Source: Sebastes aleutianus
Lineage: Eukaryota > Chordata > Actinopteri > Perciformes > Sebastidae
Length of the DNA: 64,000 bases
Reading direction: 5' to 3'
Assembly (NCBI GenBank): GCA_916700875.1
Contig: CAKAKS010000072.1
Location: 35,828,820 to 35,892,819 of the forward strand
The notes below the pieces were generated by a model. It searched no databases. It saw only the letters and a program-made list of their open reading frames with translations, and had not been told where the DNA came from. Within the stretch, counting starts at the first letter, position 1, and each line of letters starts with the position of its first letter. The position numbers and the translations under genes were made by a program. Shown in pieces: positions 21,941-33,300 of this stretch.

Positions 21941-24900
21941 TTATGGTGGCTTTGGTCTGTCCTGACTGGTTTCCTCTGAATGGTTAGCCTCAGAAGCTTC
22001 CAGCTGCTTTCGTAGGCGAATCCTTCCTAACAACCCGACCTTTAACCTGAGGAACCAGGCAACTGATGTCTTGAGCCCTCTCCAGTCAAAAAAGTAGCCA
22101 ATGAGCTGGTCAGTAGGACTAGATGAATCATCAGCTGGATTGTCCTTTGAACCGACATGTCTCCACTGTGAGGGTTCAGATGTTTCTCTGATGGTCGAGA
22201 TTCTGTTGGCCACAAAGGTGTGAAAGCGCCTGTCCTCATTGCTTACATACTTCAACACTGAAGTGCTGTCGGTCCAAAATACTGACTCCTCCAGCTGCAA
22301 ATCCAGCTCTGCCTTCAGCATTGAGTCCACTCTGACAGCAAGAACGGCTGCTGTCAACTCAAGACGAGGAATGGTTACAGCCTTCAGTGGTGTCACTCTG
22401 GCTTTACCGAGCAGGAAGGTGACCTGGATGTCGTTGTCCTTATTTAACATCCGGATGTATGTTACAGTTCCGTATCCACCTTCGCTGGCATCGGCAAAAT
22501 GGTGTAGTGGGGCATGTGCGCTCTCTCCAAAGTCTACTGGCTTGATGCATCTGTCCACCTTGAATGCAGCCGGCAGGTCCAAGTCTTCCAACCACCTTTT
22601 CCACTGATGTAACATATCCTTCCCATTTTCCTGATGCAGTTGATGTTGAGGTACTGGCTCTGCATAGGTCTTACTGATGAGCGCATTCATGTACCCTGCA
22701 TACTCCTGGTGCAAGTGTTTGTTGTTGAGGAACCTTTTCCTCAAACCCTGGATACTTTGCTTTGCCACCACAAAGTTGTTAGGCAGATATACTTCCTTGC
22801 TTTTCAAGGGCAATTTCAAACAATACTTCCCATCCTGAAGTACCGCTGAGTGCTCCACAGTTTCCAGTTTGCACACAGAGATCCGGTTTACATTAGCAGA
22901 GGGAAGCCCTGCCTCCAGGGTGCCACTGTTTCCAATCAGCGGCCCATTTACAACCCATCCCAGCACAGTCCTAATGGCATACGGGCCATTCCCGCAGCTG
23001 TTGATGACCTCCCAAGGCTCCAATATCTTGGGAGCATTTGTTCCAATCAACAGGTCGACATTTGCCTTAATGCTTGGAATGTGTACCTTTGACAAGTAGG
23101 GCCATTTAGCCAGGTCCTCATGTGTCACCATGCTATCGGTTGTAACTGGCATTTTCTTCTGTGTGAAAACCTCTGGGAGAATATAGAAGTCATTGCCATC
23201 AAGATCAGAAACCTCCAAACCAGTCAAGGAGTAAGCTGGAACAACTGTTTCTTGACCCATTGTGCGCAACAAGAAGCTGGTTCTTCTGCCTGTAACATTC
23301 AGCCTCTGCATTAGATGTTCTGAGCAGAATGTGGCTGAACTACCAGGATCCAAAAAGGCATAGGTTTCAATAATGCAATTTCCTTTGGCAGATTTCACCT
23401 TTACAGGGAGAATGGATAGAACACACCGGTCCTCACCGGCCCCTGTATGTCCACATGTTTGAAATGAATATGGCTGTTCAGATGGTTCCTGCTGCCAAGC
23501 TGTTGTTTGCCTTTTGATGTGAAGCACAGTGGGATGAGTTTGTCCACAAACCTTGCATGTCATGCGCCTCTCGCAATCCCTGCTCATGTGACCATCACCT
23601 AAGCATGCAAAGCAAACTCCCTTTTCCCTCAGAAACAGAATTTTCTCCTTGTGCGTCTTTCCCTTGAACTGTTTGCACTCGTCCAATGAGTGACTACAAG
23701 CACAGCAGAGGCATTCATCTTTTTCAGCCTTGGATAGATCTGATGTTGGTTCCTTAGCCTCCTGGGGCAAGTCCTTAGATGTTACTGTGGTGGCAACAAT
23801 GTTTTCCTTCACCTTGTACCCAGACTGTGGCTTAAACCTGGTGAGAGGCTTCGTCCCAGTAACGCCAGATGTTGGTTCCTGTATGTTGCCAAACAGCGGG
23901 TCGGAAAGAATTCTGACATGACGCTCCATGAATTTGACCAGATCAATGAAGTAAGCTCTGTTATTGCTTTTCTCCATTATGTCGTGAGCTACTGTCCTCC
24001 ATTGTTCTCTCATTTTGTATGGCAACTTTGAAATGATGGCTCTCATGTTTACAGCCATATCCAGTTCTTCCATGTACTGGAGTTCCCCCATCACGTTACA
24101 ACAGCCACGTAAGAACAAAGAGTACGCTTGGAGTGCTTTCACGTCCTCAGATTTTATTATTTGCCAAGCCAAAGCCTTTTCAATATAAGCAGTTGCGATT
24201 TTGTACTGATTGCCAAAGTGTTCCTGTAGAAGACCCTTCGCCACTGCATAGCCACGCTCAGGAGCCATATGTTGGCAGCTACGCACCAGTTCTTGTGGTT
24301 GTCCTCTGGTAAACTGTTCCAAATAATACAAACAATCTGCTTTTCCTGCCTTTTCCTCCACTCCTTGCTCAAAGGCTTTGATGAATGTCCTGTATTGGAG
24401 AGGATCCCCTTCAAATAAGGGAATATCTCGTGGTGGTAGAGACAGTGAACGCTGCTGCTGAACCAAAGCAGCTGTTATTTCGTTTTGTCTGTGCATGATG
24501 GTAAGTATGTCCACAGGTGGATGTTGACCGACCAGATGCTGGTATGTAGGCTGCCTTTCCTCTGGCTTTAACTGAGCAGTTGTTGGTTGGTACTGCAGAT
24601 GCTGTGATGTTCCCAACAAACTGTTTTCCTGCTGATGTTCATTTGGTCTCATATCCAATGGCCTGTTAGACAGTAATGATCCTTTTGTCATATCATTTTG
24701 TTGTGATGATTTCCATGATCCAGGTTTGTATTCCTTTGCAGAAGGATTCAATACATTTGCAGATTCCAGTTTCCTTTTTTCCCTTTGCAAATAGGAATTC
24801 ATGCCATTTGATGGTACTTGAGAGGAGCTTCCCACATCATATGCCCTCAACACTGCTAGCTTAGCAGTGGATGCAGCTAGTTCAGCTTCCAAGTCAAGCT

Positions 24901-25525
24901 GCTCTCTTTTCCTCTTCAGCTGCTGTTCTTGCTCCTCCAAAGCTTGTCTTTCTTTTAAAGATGCAACGCGAGCCATGAGTGCAGCTCTGTCTGCCTCCAC
25001 CTTTATTCTGGCAGAGGATGTGGTACTGGACTTACCACTGTTGACACTTTTGTGGCTTGAGTGTTTGCTACAAACATTTGAAACACTGTCATCTGGATGA
25101 ATATCATCCTCAATATTACCATTTTCATGTGTGTCACCTTCAGTGCATGAAACCCACCTTTTTGCCTCAGCAATACACTCATTTGATGCCAACATTTTTG
25201 CATTAAACCATGTTACATGTTTTTCTTTTTCATCACATGGCAACAAAACCAACAGAGATTCATGTATACATTTTGCTTCATCACACACATTAATCAACTC
25301 TTCAAGAGCATTTTGTACCTGTTCTTTATCACCCATAACCATCAAACTTTGCATTGATTTTCTTATGTTTGTTACTTTGTTTAGCTTAGCCCTTCTGCTG
25401 TCTTGCAACTTTTCCAGTTTATCAGCAAGCGCTTTTACGGTGAGCTTTACTACCCGCTTCTCAGCTGGTGTTTCAAAACCGCCAGGCTCACTTATACGGC
25501 CCGACGCCGCTTCGCGACTCTCCAT
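21941..25525 (-). CDS. BEL/Pao Gag-protease-RNase H polyprotein, no RT core or integrase
   Basis: This is an uninterrupted 1194-codon frame. Approximate residues: 1-300, charged and coiled N-terminal region with a Gln/Glu/Arg-rich segment; 365-560, BEL/Pao Gag-like (DUF1759-type) region; 604-660, cysteine/histidine knuckles (CLCCACSHSLDEC, CFACLGDGHMSRDC, CKVCGQTH); about 725, retropepsin-like FLDPGSSATF; 920-965, start of the RT region; then an abrupt joint at about 965-980 to WKRWLEDLDLPAAF, skipping the palm with its YxDD site; RNase H near 1010-1140 (FADASEGGYGT, FWTDSTSVLKYV, NPADD); then a stop without integrase. The missing parts show an internally deleted, non-autonomous copy. The frame survives, so Gag and protease could still be made. 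Confidence 0.85.
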   Translation of the reverse strand: MESREAASGRISEPGGFETPAEKRVVKLTVKALADKLEKLQDSRRAKLNKVTNIRKSMQSLMVMGDKEQVQNALEELINVCDEAKCIHESLLVLLPCDEKEKHVTWFNAKMLASNECIAEAKRWVSCTEGDTHENGNIEDDIHPDDSVSNVCSKHSSHKSVNSGKSSTTSSARIKVEADRAALMARVASLKERQALEEQEQQLKRKREQLDLEAELAASTAKLAVLRAYDVGSSSQVPSNGMNSYLQREKRKLESANVLNPSAKEYKPGSWKSSQQNDMTKGSLLSNRPLDMRPNEHQQENSLLGTSQHLQYQPTTAQLKPEERQPTYQHLVGQHPPVDILTIMHRQNEITAALVQQQRSLSLPPRDIPLFEGDPLQYRTFIKAFEQGVEEKAGKADCLYYLEQFTRGQPQELVRSCQHMAPERGYAVAKGLLQEHFGNQYKIATAYIEKALAWQIIKSEDVKALQAYSLFLRGCCNVMGELQYMEELDMAVNMRAIISKLPYKMREQWRTVAHDIMEKSNNRAYFIDLVKFMERHVRILSDPLFGNIQEPTSGVTGTKPLTRFKPQSGYKVKENIVATTVTSKDLPQEAKEPTSDLSKAEKDECLCCACSHSLDECKQFKGKTHKEKILFLREKGVCFACLGDGHMSRDCERRMTCKVCGQTHPTVLHIKRQTTAWQQEPSEQPYSFQTCGHTGAGEDRCVLSILPVKVKSAKGNCIIETYAFLDPGSSATFCSEHLMQRLNVTGRRTSFLLRTMGQETVVPAYSLTGLEVSDLDGNDFYILPEVFTQKKMPVTTDSMVTHEDLAKWPYLSKVHIPSIKANVDLLIGTNAPKILEPWEVINSCGNGPYAIRTVLGWVVNGPLIGNSGTLEAGLPSANVNRISVCKLETVEHSAVLQDGKYCLKLPLKSKEVYLPNNFVVAKQSIQGLRKRFLNNKHLHQEYAGYMNALISKTYAEPVPQHQLHQENGKDMLHQWKRWLEDLDLPAAFKVDRCIKPVDFGESAHAPLHHFADASEGGYGTVTYIRMLNKDNDIQVTFLLGKARVTPLKAVTIPRLELTAAVLAVRVDSMLKAELDLQLEESVFWTDSTSVLKYVSNEDRRFHTFVANRISTIRETSEPSQWRHVGSKDNPADDSSSPTDQLIGYFFDWRGLKTSVAWFLRLKVGLLGRIRLRKQLEASEANHSEETSQDRPKPP

Positions 25526-25903
25526 GATAAACAGTCAGTCACTTAACAGTCAATGCAACAAACAGTCAGCGCAAAGTCCAAAGTCCGCCCGCTTCGGCAA
25601 CCAATGCATTGGATTTCCGCCCGCATATGTGCACACACTTTATATGGCCATTACACAGTGTAGCGCTACAATACCTCCGCGTCGGGCGCCTTGTAGTGAT
25701 GCCGTGGTCCGATGCTCCACAGCCGGCGTTAGCATTAGCTCCGTAGCTCCTCCGTCCTACCGCCCATGGATGGCTGCAGACGTCCTCCAAACGAAGCCGA
25801 AATCCACACCGGCAGCTCTCCTCGTCCTCCCGCGTCGCCTCCGTTGAGTTCCAAACGTGCCGCAGTTTCAACGGAGTTCCAACAGGACGGGTTTTTGACT
25901 AAT

Positions 25904-26310
25904 TGTAGGAGCTAAAATCTGATACTGTAGCTACTGAGGTGATTAGCCCTGGACTGACGCGCTTTTCGCTGTAGATGGTCCTTTAGTTGTCTGTTGTGCT
26001 GTACAAAAGTGATCCTGAGTCCGCTCGTTGGTTTTACAATAATAGTTAATTTATTCTTAATATGGTCTTAAGGAAGCAAGTCCAGTTACCATAGCAACGA
26101 GTACACAATAATAACACGGCAAACAATTCAGCGTCCCTGCGTTCAAAAACCATTTGCCCTTCCGGGCTAAACCCTGACGCCAACAACACACCTCCTTACC
26201 TATATACCCGTGGCTGGGTCAATCAATTAATGCAGTGCCACCTAGTGTTCCTAAAAGTGAATTACACCACAACCTCAGTATACATCATACATCATGTTTT
26301 GGCTCTTACA
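25904..26310 (-). repeat. 5' LTR of BEL/Pao element
   Basis: This is the upstream LTR in the element's orientation. A TATA-like GGGTATATAGG (reverse complement near 26199-26209) and an AATAAA (26050-26055) mark the likely promoter and R region. Confidence 0.9.
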
Positions 26311-26335
26311 ATTACTACTACCACTACTACTACTA

Positions 26336-26387
<52 letters not shown>

Positions 26388-26479
26388 CACTACCACTACT
26401 ACCACTACTATTACTACTACCACTACTACTACTACTACCACTACCACTACTACTACTACTACTACCACTACTACTACTA

Positions 26480-26531
<52 letters not shown>

Positions 26532-26640
26532 CACTACCACTACCACTACCACTATTACCACTACCACTACCACTACTACTACCACTACTACCACTACCAC
26601 TACTACCACTACTACTACCACTACTACTACTACTACTACT
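26311..26640. repeat. right remnant of (ACT/ACC)n array
   Basis: It has the same ACT/ACC composition as 19621-21393 and is separated from it only by the BEL/Pao element. It begins with the target duplication ATTAC. A decayed (ACY)n and AAT patch follows at about 26771-26835. Confidence 0.95.
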
Positions 26641-26907
26641 AAGGGAGAGCATATGAAAATAAATAAATAAAATAATAATAATATGATGATGTATATAATA
26701 TGATAATAATATCAATAGGCCTAAATGATTAAATAAATGCAAACTAATGTAAATATTAATACTGCCTTCATGCTACTACTGCCACTGCTACTTCTACCAC
26801 TACCACCAATACTACTACTACTAATAATAATAGTCTGCACTTAGGGGGATGCTGAGCCGAATGATCCACCGCTAAGAGTTGTCAAAGTTTGGTTTTGTTT
26901 CAAGGCC

Positions 26908-27029
26908 ACAGTTCATACACAAAGGGTTTAATAAGGGGATATAAGAAGATATAGCCTATACCGTATATGAGTACATACTGTATATATATATCTTATATCC
27001 CCTTATTAAACCCTTTGTCTATGAACTGT
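26908..27029. repeat. hairpin with about 43-bp arms
   Basis: 'acagttcatacacaaagggt' and 'ttaataaggggatataag' on the left are mirrored by 'cttatatccccttattaa' and 'accctttgtctatgaactgt' on the right. A TA-rich loop lies between. It may be a small foldback element or an RNA hairpin if transcribed. Confidence 0.75.
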
Positions 27030-27400
27030 AGCATAAACTGTACATATATACATATGTGTATGAATGTGTGTGTGTGTGTGTTCATATGTTATTGAAAGAC
27101 TGTAAATAAAGAAATAGGAAAGAGACAGACACAAACTGTTGACTCGACGACCACTATTGTCTAAATTATCCCTGTGTGCTGTAACAAATAACTGAAGTAT
27201 TTCTGGATATAAAGTGCATCAGTTGTTTGTGATTGAGCTGAATGTTGAGGTCGTTCAGACGAGCTGCAGCCTCACAGCTTTCATCTTCTTCAGTTTCATG
27301 GAGATGCTTCACTATTATCACCTGCTGCTTTCCCTCATCAATTATACATCACAGCTACAGTTCACTGACCTGCCCCATACTGCCCAATCAGCCTTACACT

Positions 27401-27443
27401 GTGTGCGTGCGTGCGCGTGCGCGTGCGTGCGCGTGCGTGCGTG
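27401..27443. repeat. alternating purine-pyrimidine GTGCGC tract
   Basis: About 43 bases strictly alternate (gtgtgcgtgc, gtgcgcgtgc and so on). This is a sequence class known to adopt Z-DNA. Confidence 0.8.
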
Positions 27444-29515
27444 GCACCGTCCTTTATTTACTGCCTGCCATACTCCATTAAACCTGGTTTCATGTTCTTG
27501 TTGTTGTTCTCAGGACGTTCCTTCACAATGTGTGCCTCACATATGGAGATGGAGATGTTATGGAAGAGCCTGAAGAACTTGGTCCGGTGGGGCCCATGAG
27601 GCACAGGCTATGTGCCCGCACATCGGCACCCCAGCACCTTCCCTGCTGTAAGAACACCTGATTAGTTGGATCAGGTGTGTATAACCTCCGACGAGTATTA
27701 GGGCCACATTGGGGAAAAATAAATAAATCTGAGATTTTAGCCGAGCTTCTTCCCATGAGGTGGGTATGCAAGATAAATATGTTGCTACATGTTTAACATG
27801 TCCTTACCTCTGATGGTGATGTATAAGGCTTGCATGATTAAACTGCGGTGCATTCAGGAACGTCTGAGGGTACCTGGTGGACAGGTGGAGAAAGATAAAG
27901 CTAGAGATGTGGAAGTGGGAATGTGGTTGGAGGGAGGGACAGAAATAAACACAACTAGGAAGCAGTCGTGACAGCACCACTTCTTTGAATAAAGCTATAA
28001 AGTTGTTCCAGTGTGTGTGATGGAGGCATCACTCTGCATTCAAAGCAAAGAACGTATATTGATAAGAAGTGAAAGTCAATTGTTCGTTCCATTGCAACGT
28101 CAGCGCCCAGCAGCAAAGCTACGCTTCCCGCATTTTGGACTGAAAGCGACTACCGGATGCCAGTAAAACGTCCGCATACAAAGAGCTGTACAAGAGTAAA
28201 ACAAAATTATTTTTATTCTATTCATATATATGTCTCTACCGATATAGCCTGTGTTGAACAATACAAAATATCATAAATATGCATACTATTATAACTATTA
28301 ACTTACTCATTTATGTATTAAACTTTTTTGCCCGATCGCTTCCCAGAGGAGCATAAAGTGAGCGATGGACATAAATGGAAGTTAGAAAAATCCAGCACAC
28401 AGATTTTGAGAGCAATCTCAAACTTTTTCATGTCAAGGACCTCCAGAATCGATGTCCAACAGACGACAGACCATGGATGTATGAGAGGTTGTGTCCTGTG
28501 CTTTTGCCCTGCGTGTTAGTAAATAGCCTACAACTACATTAAATTCTGTTTCTGTCATGCTACTAGCTCTACTAGCTACAGGCCGATAGCCGGTTGTTTG
28601 GGAACAGAGACGTTAATACATCCACCACGGTACAGGCTTACATCATACAGCCCATGGGTGTATTATAAGATAATAAATGTGAAGAATTACAGCCAATATA
28701 TCCATTATTACAGCCGCATACAGCTAGCAGGAAGGACGTCTCTTTAGACATCCACGGCCACAGATTCATTGCCGGTTTCAGTCCAAAATGGCGGCGGCGC
28801 TGTCAAAAAAGCACCAGAGTTTCATCTCTTTGTTTCTATACTCTTTGCTCAAACTAGCAGCTGGAAATAACTCCGCCCCCTGTCCGCCCACTCAATGACA
28901 TCATCTGTAGTTTAGTTTTTCCTCACAGTGGGATGTGAACTCTGACCTCTCTGCCCTCCCTCGCTTCACTTAATGTCAGTGCTGATGAAATATTCACAAG
29001 TGTCAACAGCCGGCATCACCTTCACCCCCCCCCCCCCCCCCCCGTTACCATGGGGACGACACAACACAGCACATGTTGTCCTGTTGCAGTAACTGTGTAA
29101 TGGAGAATAGTCAGTATTTACTCTGAATATCTGTTGTTCAGTGATCAACATGTAAATTAAAATGTTCAGTGTGCCCAAAACAGACAGCAGACTAATGAAC
29201 TGATCAGTCGATCAGTAAAGAATTGATCAGCAATTATATCGATAATCAACTGATTGTTTTGTTTTTTTTAAACATAAAAAAAATCCATTTTAGAAACAAA
29301 CATTTGAACCTGTCCATTAACAGCATTACAGTATTAAACTTAAAGATGAAGCCCATTTTTAATTAAGACGCAAGTCATAAATTCCACTTTTCCACTTGAC
29401 TTTGAGTTTGACACCTTCCATACATGTTGGTATATATTTGCCAAAGAGATCCTGAATGTTTATTTTGACCGATGTGTTGAATAATGTGCCAAAAACACGT
29501 TTCAAAACAAACACA
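27444..29515. other. intergenic, repeats only
   Basis: No supported gene. It contains a dispersed-repeat copy (28063-28235), a short palindrome 'cacctgattagttggatcag' near 27655-27677, a repeat-like GC-rich patch near 28770-28850, and a 19-base C run at 29025-29043. Confidence 0.45.
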
Positions 29516-29521
29516 TTTATT
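29516..29521 (-). terminator. candidate polyadenylation signal of mal
   Basis: AATAAA on the minus strand, about 700 bases after the mal stop codon. Other weaker signals may exist in the 3' UTR. Confidence 0.5.
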
Positions 29522-30225
29522 CATTTTCAATGATTTCAACAGTCTCAAAATGTTTACAAAAATGAAGCAGTCAGTTATAAAGGCTTACATTACAAAAAGA
29601 AATAATAATCATGGTTCAATTTCCTGTTCTGATCCACATTTAATTAAATGTTGTTGTTAAGAAACTTATAAAAATATAAAATCAGCTGAGAGCGAAACAA
29701 GAATACCAAATTAAATGATTAAACTAAAGGAAAAACGTAACAAAAGGGACACCAGTAAAGATGCTCAGAGGAGGCAGAGATGAGCCGAGTGTGCACATTA
29801 CAACATGTGAGGGTGGACAAAATAATAGAAACAGCTCAGCATTTTTTGCTGTTGATTCAAACTGTTGTTCATTTGTGAGGCTGTAGTTGAACCTGCTAAC
29901 CGGCTCTGCAGCATCTGGATTAAATGCTTCTGAGTTTCTGTGGATCTGTTGATAGAACAGATGAAGCAGCTCTGTGACACAAACCACCCGGCAGTGAAGC
30001 CTAAACTTCATCACTTTAAATCCCTCAAAACCCCTCCTGCTTCAGACAGCCAGACGCTGAGAGACGCTGTGGTGATCCAGATGTTGCGTCACAGCTTCCT
30101 CTACCAGCAGAGGGAAGAACAAAAACCTCAGCAGTGAGTCTCCATCACCTTCAGCCCTCCCTTCACGTCACCATGCCGCAGCTTTATGTACAAGCTTTAA
30201 GGATAAAGATCACTTCTGCTCTGAT
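29522..30225 (-). other. mal: mal 3' UTR
   Basis: Sequence between the stop and the proposed polyadenylation signal. A plus-strand open frame here (about 29940-30137) has no support and is taken as chance. Confidence 0.5.
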
Positions 30226-30300
30226 TCAGAAAGATTTCCATCGGATGGCAGACAGGATGGTGTGGACGAAGTAGAGGAGAGTCGTCATGTACGAGAAGAC
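30226..30300 (-). CDS. mal: mal exon 4
   Basis: The final 24 codons and TGA follow acceptor tctcttcag. The terminal IRWKSF closely matches the MAL C-terminus. Confidence 0.9.
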   Translation of the reverse strand, partial: VFSYMTTLLYFVHTILSAIRWKSF

Positions 30301-33300
30301 CTGAAGAGACAAAGAGAACATCAGTGGAAGATTAGATCCTCTGAGGACCATGAACATCCACAGGATCACCCATAATAATCTGCCCATAGAATCTCAGCAC
30401 CGTAACAGCTGTTAAGCATGTTTTCACCCATTATTATTACACTTCCTCCATGATATGTTCAGGTGCTTGTGAGAAGCTCCGATATTAAGACTTTGGTATC
30501 TTCTTGAATAAGAACAATGTTTTTCATGACATCCATGTTTGATTCTAGTTTGTCTTGTGGAATTCATTTCTTGATAGTAAAACAAAATAGAGCAAACTAT
30601 CAATTCTCAGCTGCTGGATTTCCCCACAGAGTGTTTCAGGAATGAGTCCTAAAACACGGAAATGAGTTCGCATTTTTAGCACCTCCGGTTCCTTCGTCTG
30701 GTGGTCGATGGGTTTTTAGTTAGATGCCTGAAATAAGGTCTGTGGTTAACACAAGCTGAGGAGATTTTAACGTTTTGTTCTACAATATAAAATACGTCAG
30801 TAAATATCCCACTCGTGAATTTTGAAGCTTTTATGTGTCTTAAAAAAGGCGGTTGCTAACAAGCGGCTAAATCAGACTACTAAACGTCATCACGCCGACT
30901 CGTCCACCGTTACAGCCTTGTTGTGTAAACTCGCGCTCATGAGACCGTGGTGTTGTTCATTTATAGCCTAACGTTAACTTTTTACTTCTGGCAGTTGCAT
31001 TCACACTTCAAAAATCATAGAAGAGGTGTTCAGTTGTGAAGATTATCTTGCTGAACAAAACGTGTAAATATCATAAATGTTTGTTTGCCGCAGAGCTTAT
31101 TTTCTGCCATAATCCAAAATCCACTGGAAAAATCTCATTGACTTTTTGTCGAGGGAATCAGGGCGATGCTAACTTGCTGGTTGGCCTACAAAAATATGTC
31201 ATCGCTGCAGCACTCTATTCACTGAGGTTTAAAAATAGTCTGTTCTGCACACCTGCTACAAGTTTACTGAGGATTCAGCCAGTTAGACTGTTATCAGGTC
31301 ATTAAATGTGTTATTGTGGTTATAAGCCTCATAGATGTGGGTCAGAAGGGGCCTGCTAAACCTACTAGTAGGTTTTTATCATCAATTCACATGGTAGATC
31401 ACCAAAAGAAGGATTAAAAGAAGACGACAGCAGCCTCTAGCGACCGTAATAATTATGACAGCAGAAGCCAGGTGCTGTAGTATAGACAGTATTATGAAAC
31501 TTATATGATGGAGGTTGGGGATGAAGGATGGAAGTACTTTCACCCATGAGGCCAGGGTTCGCATCCTATTTGAAACCTACATGTAGCTGTCTTTGTGTTC
31601 ACAACCATAAGTCTCACTTTCACTTTTGAAGCATAGTTATTTTAAGCCAAAACACGATTTGTTCCCCCTTAACTTAACTAAGTGATGTTGTTGCCATAAA
31701 CCTAAAGAAGGCCTAAACAAGCTATTTTGTTTGAGTTCAAAACGTGACGTTTCATTCAGTTTTACAACATGTTAGAACGTGTTGCTTTTAAGTTTCACTT
31801 TCACTTTTACAACGCAGTAGGCCCCTACTGACCCACATCTATGAGGTTTATAACGAATGATAACGCATATTTATGAGCTGATAACAGTCGAATCGGGTGC
31901 AAGGATTACACATATCAAGTTAAGTGCATTCAGTGATATCAACTTTGGAAATAGGTTGACACTGTGGGAAATAGTGGGAAAGGTTTAATAAGCATTAATG
32001 CTGTTTTCCCTGTTTCCGGTCTTTATGCTAAACGAAGCTAAGCAGCTGCTGGTTGTAGCTTCATATTTAGCGTACAGACGTGAGAGTGGTATCAATCTAT
32101 ACATCTAACTCTTAGAAAGAAAGAGAAGGAGAGGATTTCACTAAATATTGAACTGTTCCTTTAAGATCATTGTGTTTTGTTAGTGGGACTACAGATTATT
32201 CTGTATGTGACGGCTGACACAGAAAAACATCCACCAACGCTGCTCTTCATAAAAGCATCTGACTGCTGTGATGATGCTGTCAATCAGACGGTTTCTCAGC
32301 TGGTTTAGAGCTGAAGAAGAAAACTGACTGAAAACTACAACCAGTGAGTTTATTTGGACCCATTCAGGTCTGTGGTTCTACAGGTTCAGGTCTCTCTGTC
32401 GTTCTGTTTTATTGGTTTTGGGTCAGATCATCCTCTCTGCAGTTCATTCAATATGAAACTGCCTGACTCACCACTGCAGCGATGTCCAGATGGTAGTTTT
32501 GGCCGCCCACTTCCTTCATCTCCAGAGTCACTTTGGCCAAAGCCACTGAAGCACTGAGGTAGAGGAAGGCCGCGATGCCGTGAAACATAACGTCCTGACA
32601 GACGAGGAAAACAAAAACAGAACATGATTTTGCACTATTTGCACTGGCACAGAGTCAAAACAAACAAACAAACGGTTGCACAAAACTGGTGTGTCATGGT
32701 GTTGCGTTGCATTCCCACATTTGTTCTGTTGTTCCTAACATTCCTCCATAATCTGAGAGCTGAGAATCAGAGGCTGACAAACAAGACACGCCTTCGTGTA
32801 GTCAAAGATAGAAGCTGTTCATCTCTACTTTCCTGTAACTTCTACAATATTAGTATTTACTCATGTTCATAAAAGAACACAGAAAGAACATGAAAGAAAA
32901 CGTGTACGTATATCTTTCAGGACCTTCGCCTCAGAGGCCATCCTTACCATAATAACACTAGTTTAGGTGCAACAACATTCAGACGGTGGCTGACGTTACC
33001 AAATTTTGCACTCCACTGTTCACTATTTATGACTTAATAATCTTGCAAATATGTGAGTTTTTTCTTGTAAATTTCCAAATTTAATCTTGAAAATGTTTAG
33101 TTTTTTCTCTGAATATTACCCCCAGCTCCGTCATTATTTATTTTTTAACCTACAATGGCCCTAATATGCCATTGTACATCAAACCTGTAGTAGGCAGAAT
33201 GTTTTTGGCATCATTGAGCAAAATTTCCATAATAACTTTGCAGCATATTGTAATTCAAGTGTTCTGAGAGAAAACTACACTTCTGCACCTCCTCATGACT

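Larger units (their letters stand above)
21394..26310 (-). mobile_element. BEL/Pao LTR retrotransposon, internally deleted
   Basis: This 4,917-bp element is inserted in the (ACY)n array in minus orientation. The LTRs (21394-21800 and 25904-26310) are 407 bp each, identical by eye, and bounded by TG...CA. The 5-bp target duplication is ATTAC (21389-21393 and 26311-26315). A polypurine tract reads AATTAGGGGCCGGTG on the minus strand next to the 3' LTR. It holds one open frame, related to BEL/Pao Gag-Pol, that lacks the RT core and integrase. Identical LTRs indicate a very recent insertion. With RT and integrase gone, it must have been mobilised in trans. Confidence 0.9.

Noticed and set aside
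26230..26742. Open frames over the right part of the array
   Set aside because: Same simple-repeat artefact, partly running into LTR sequence.
29940..30137. Plus-strand open frame of about 60 codons opposite mal exon 4
   Set aside because: It lies in the antisense of the mal 3' UTR, has no family match by eye and no splice context.
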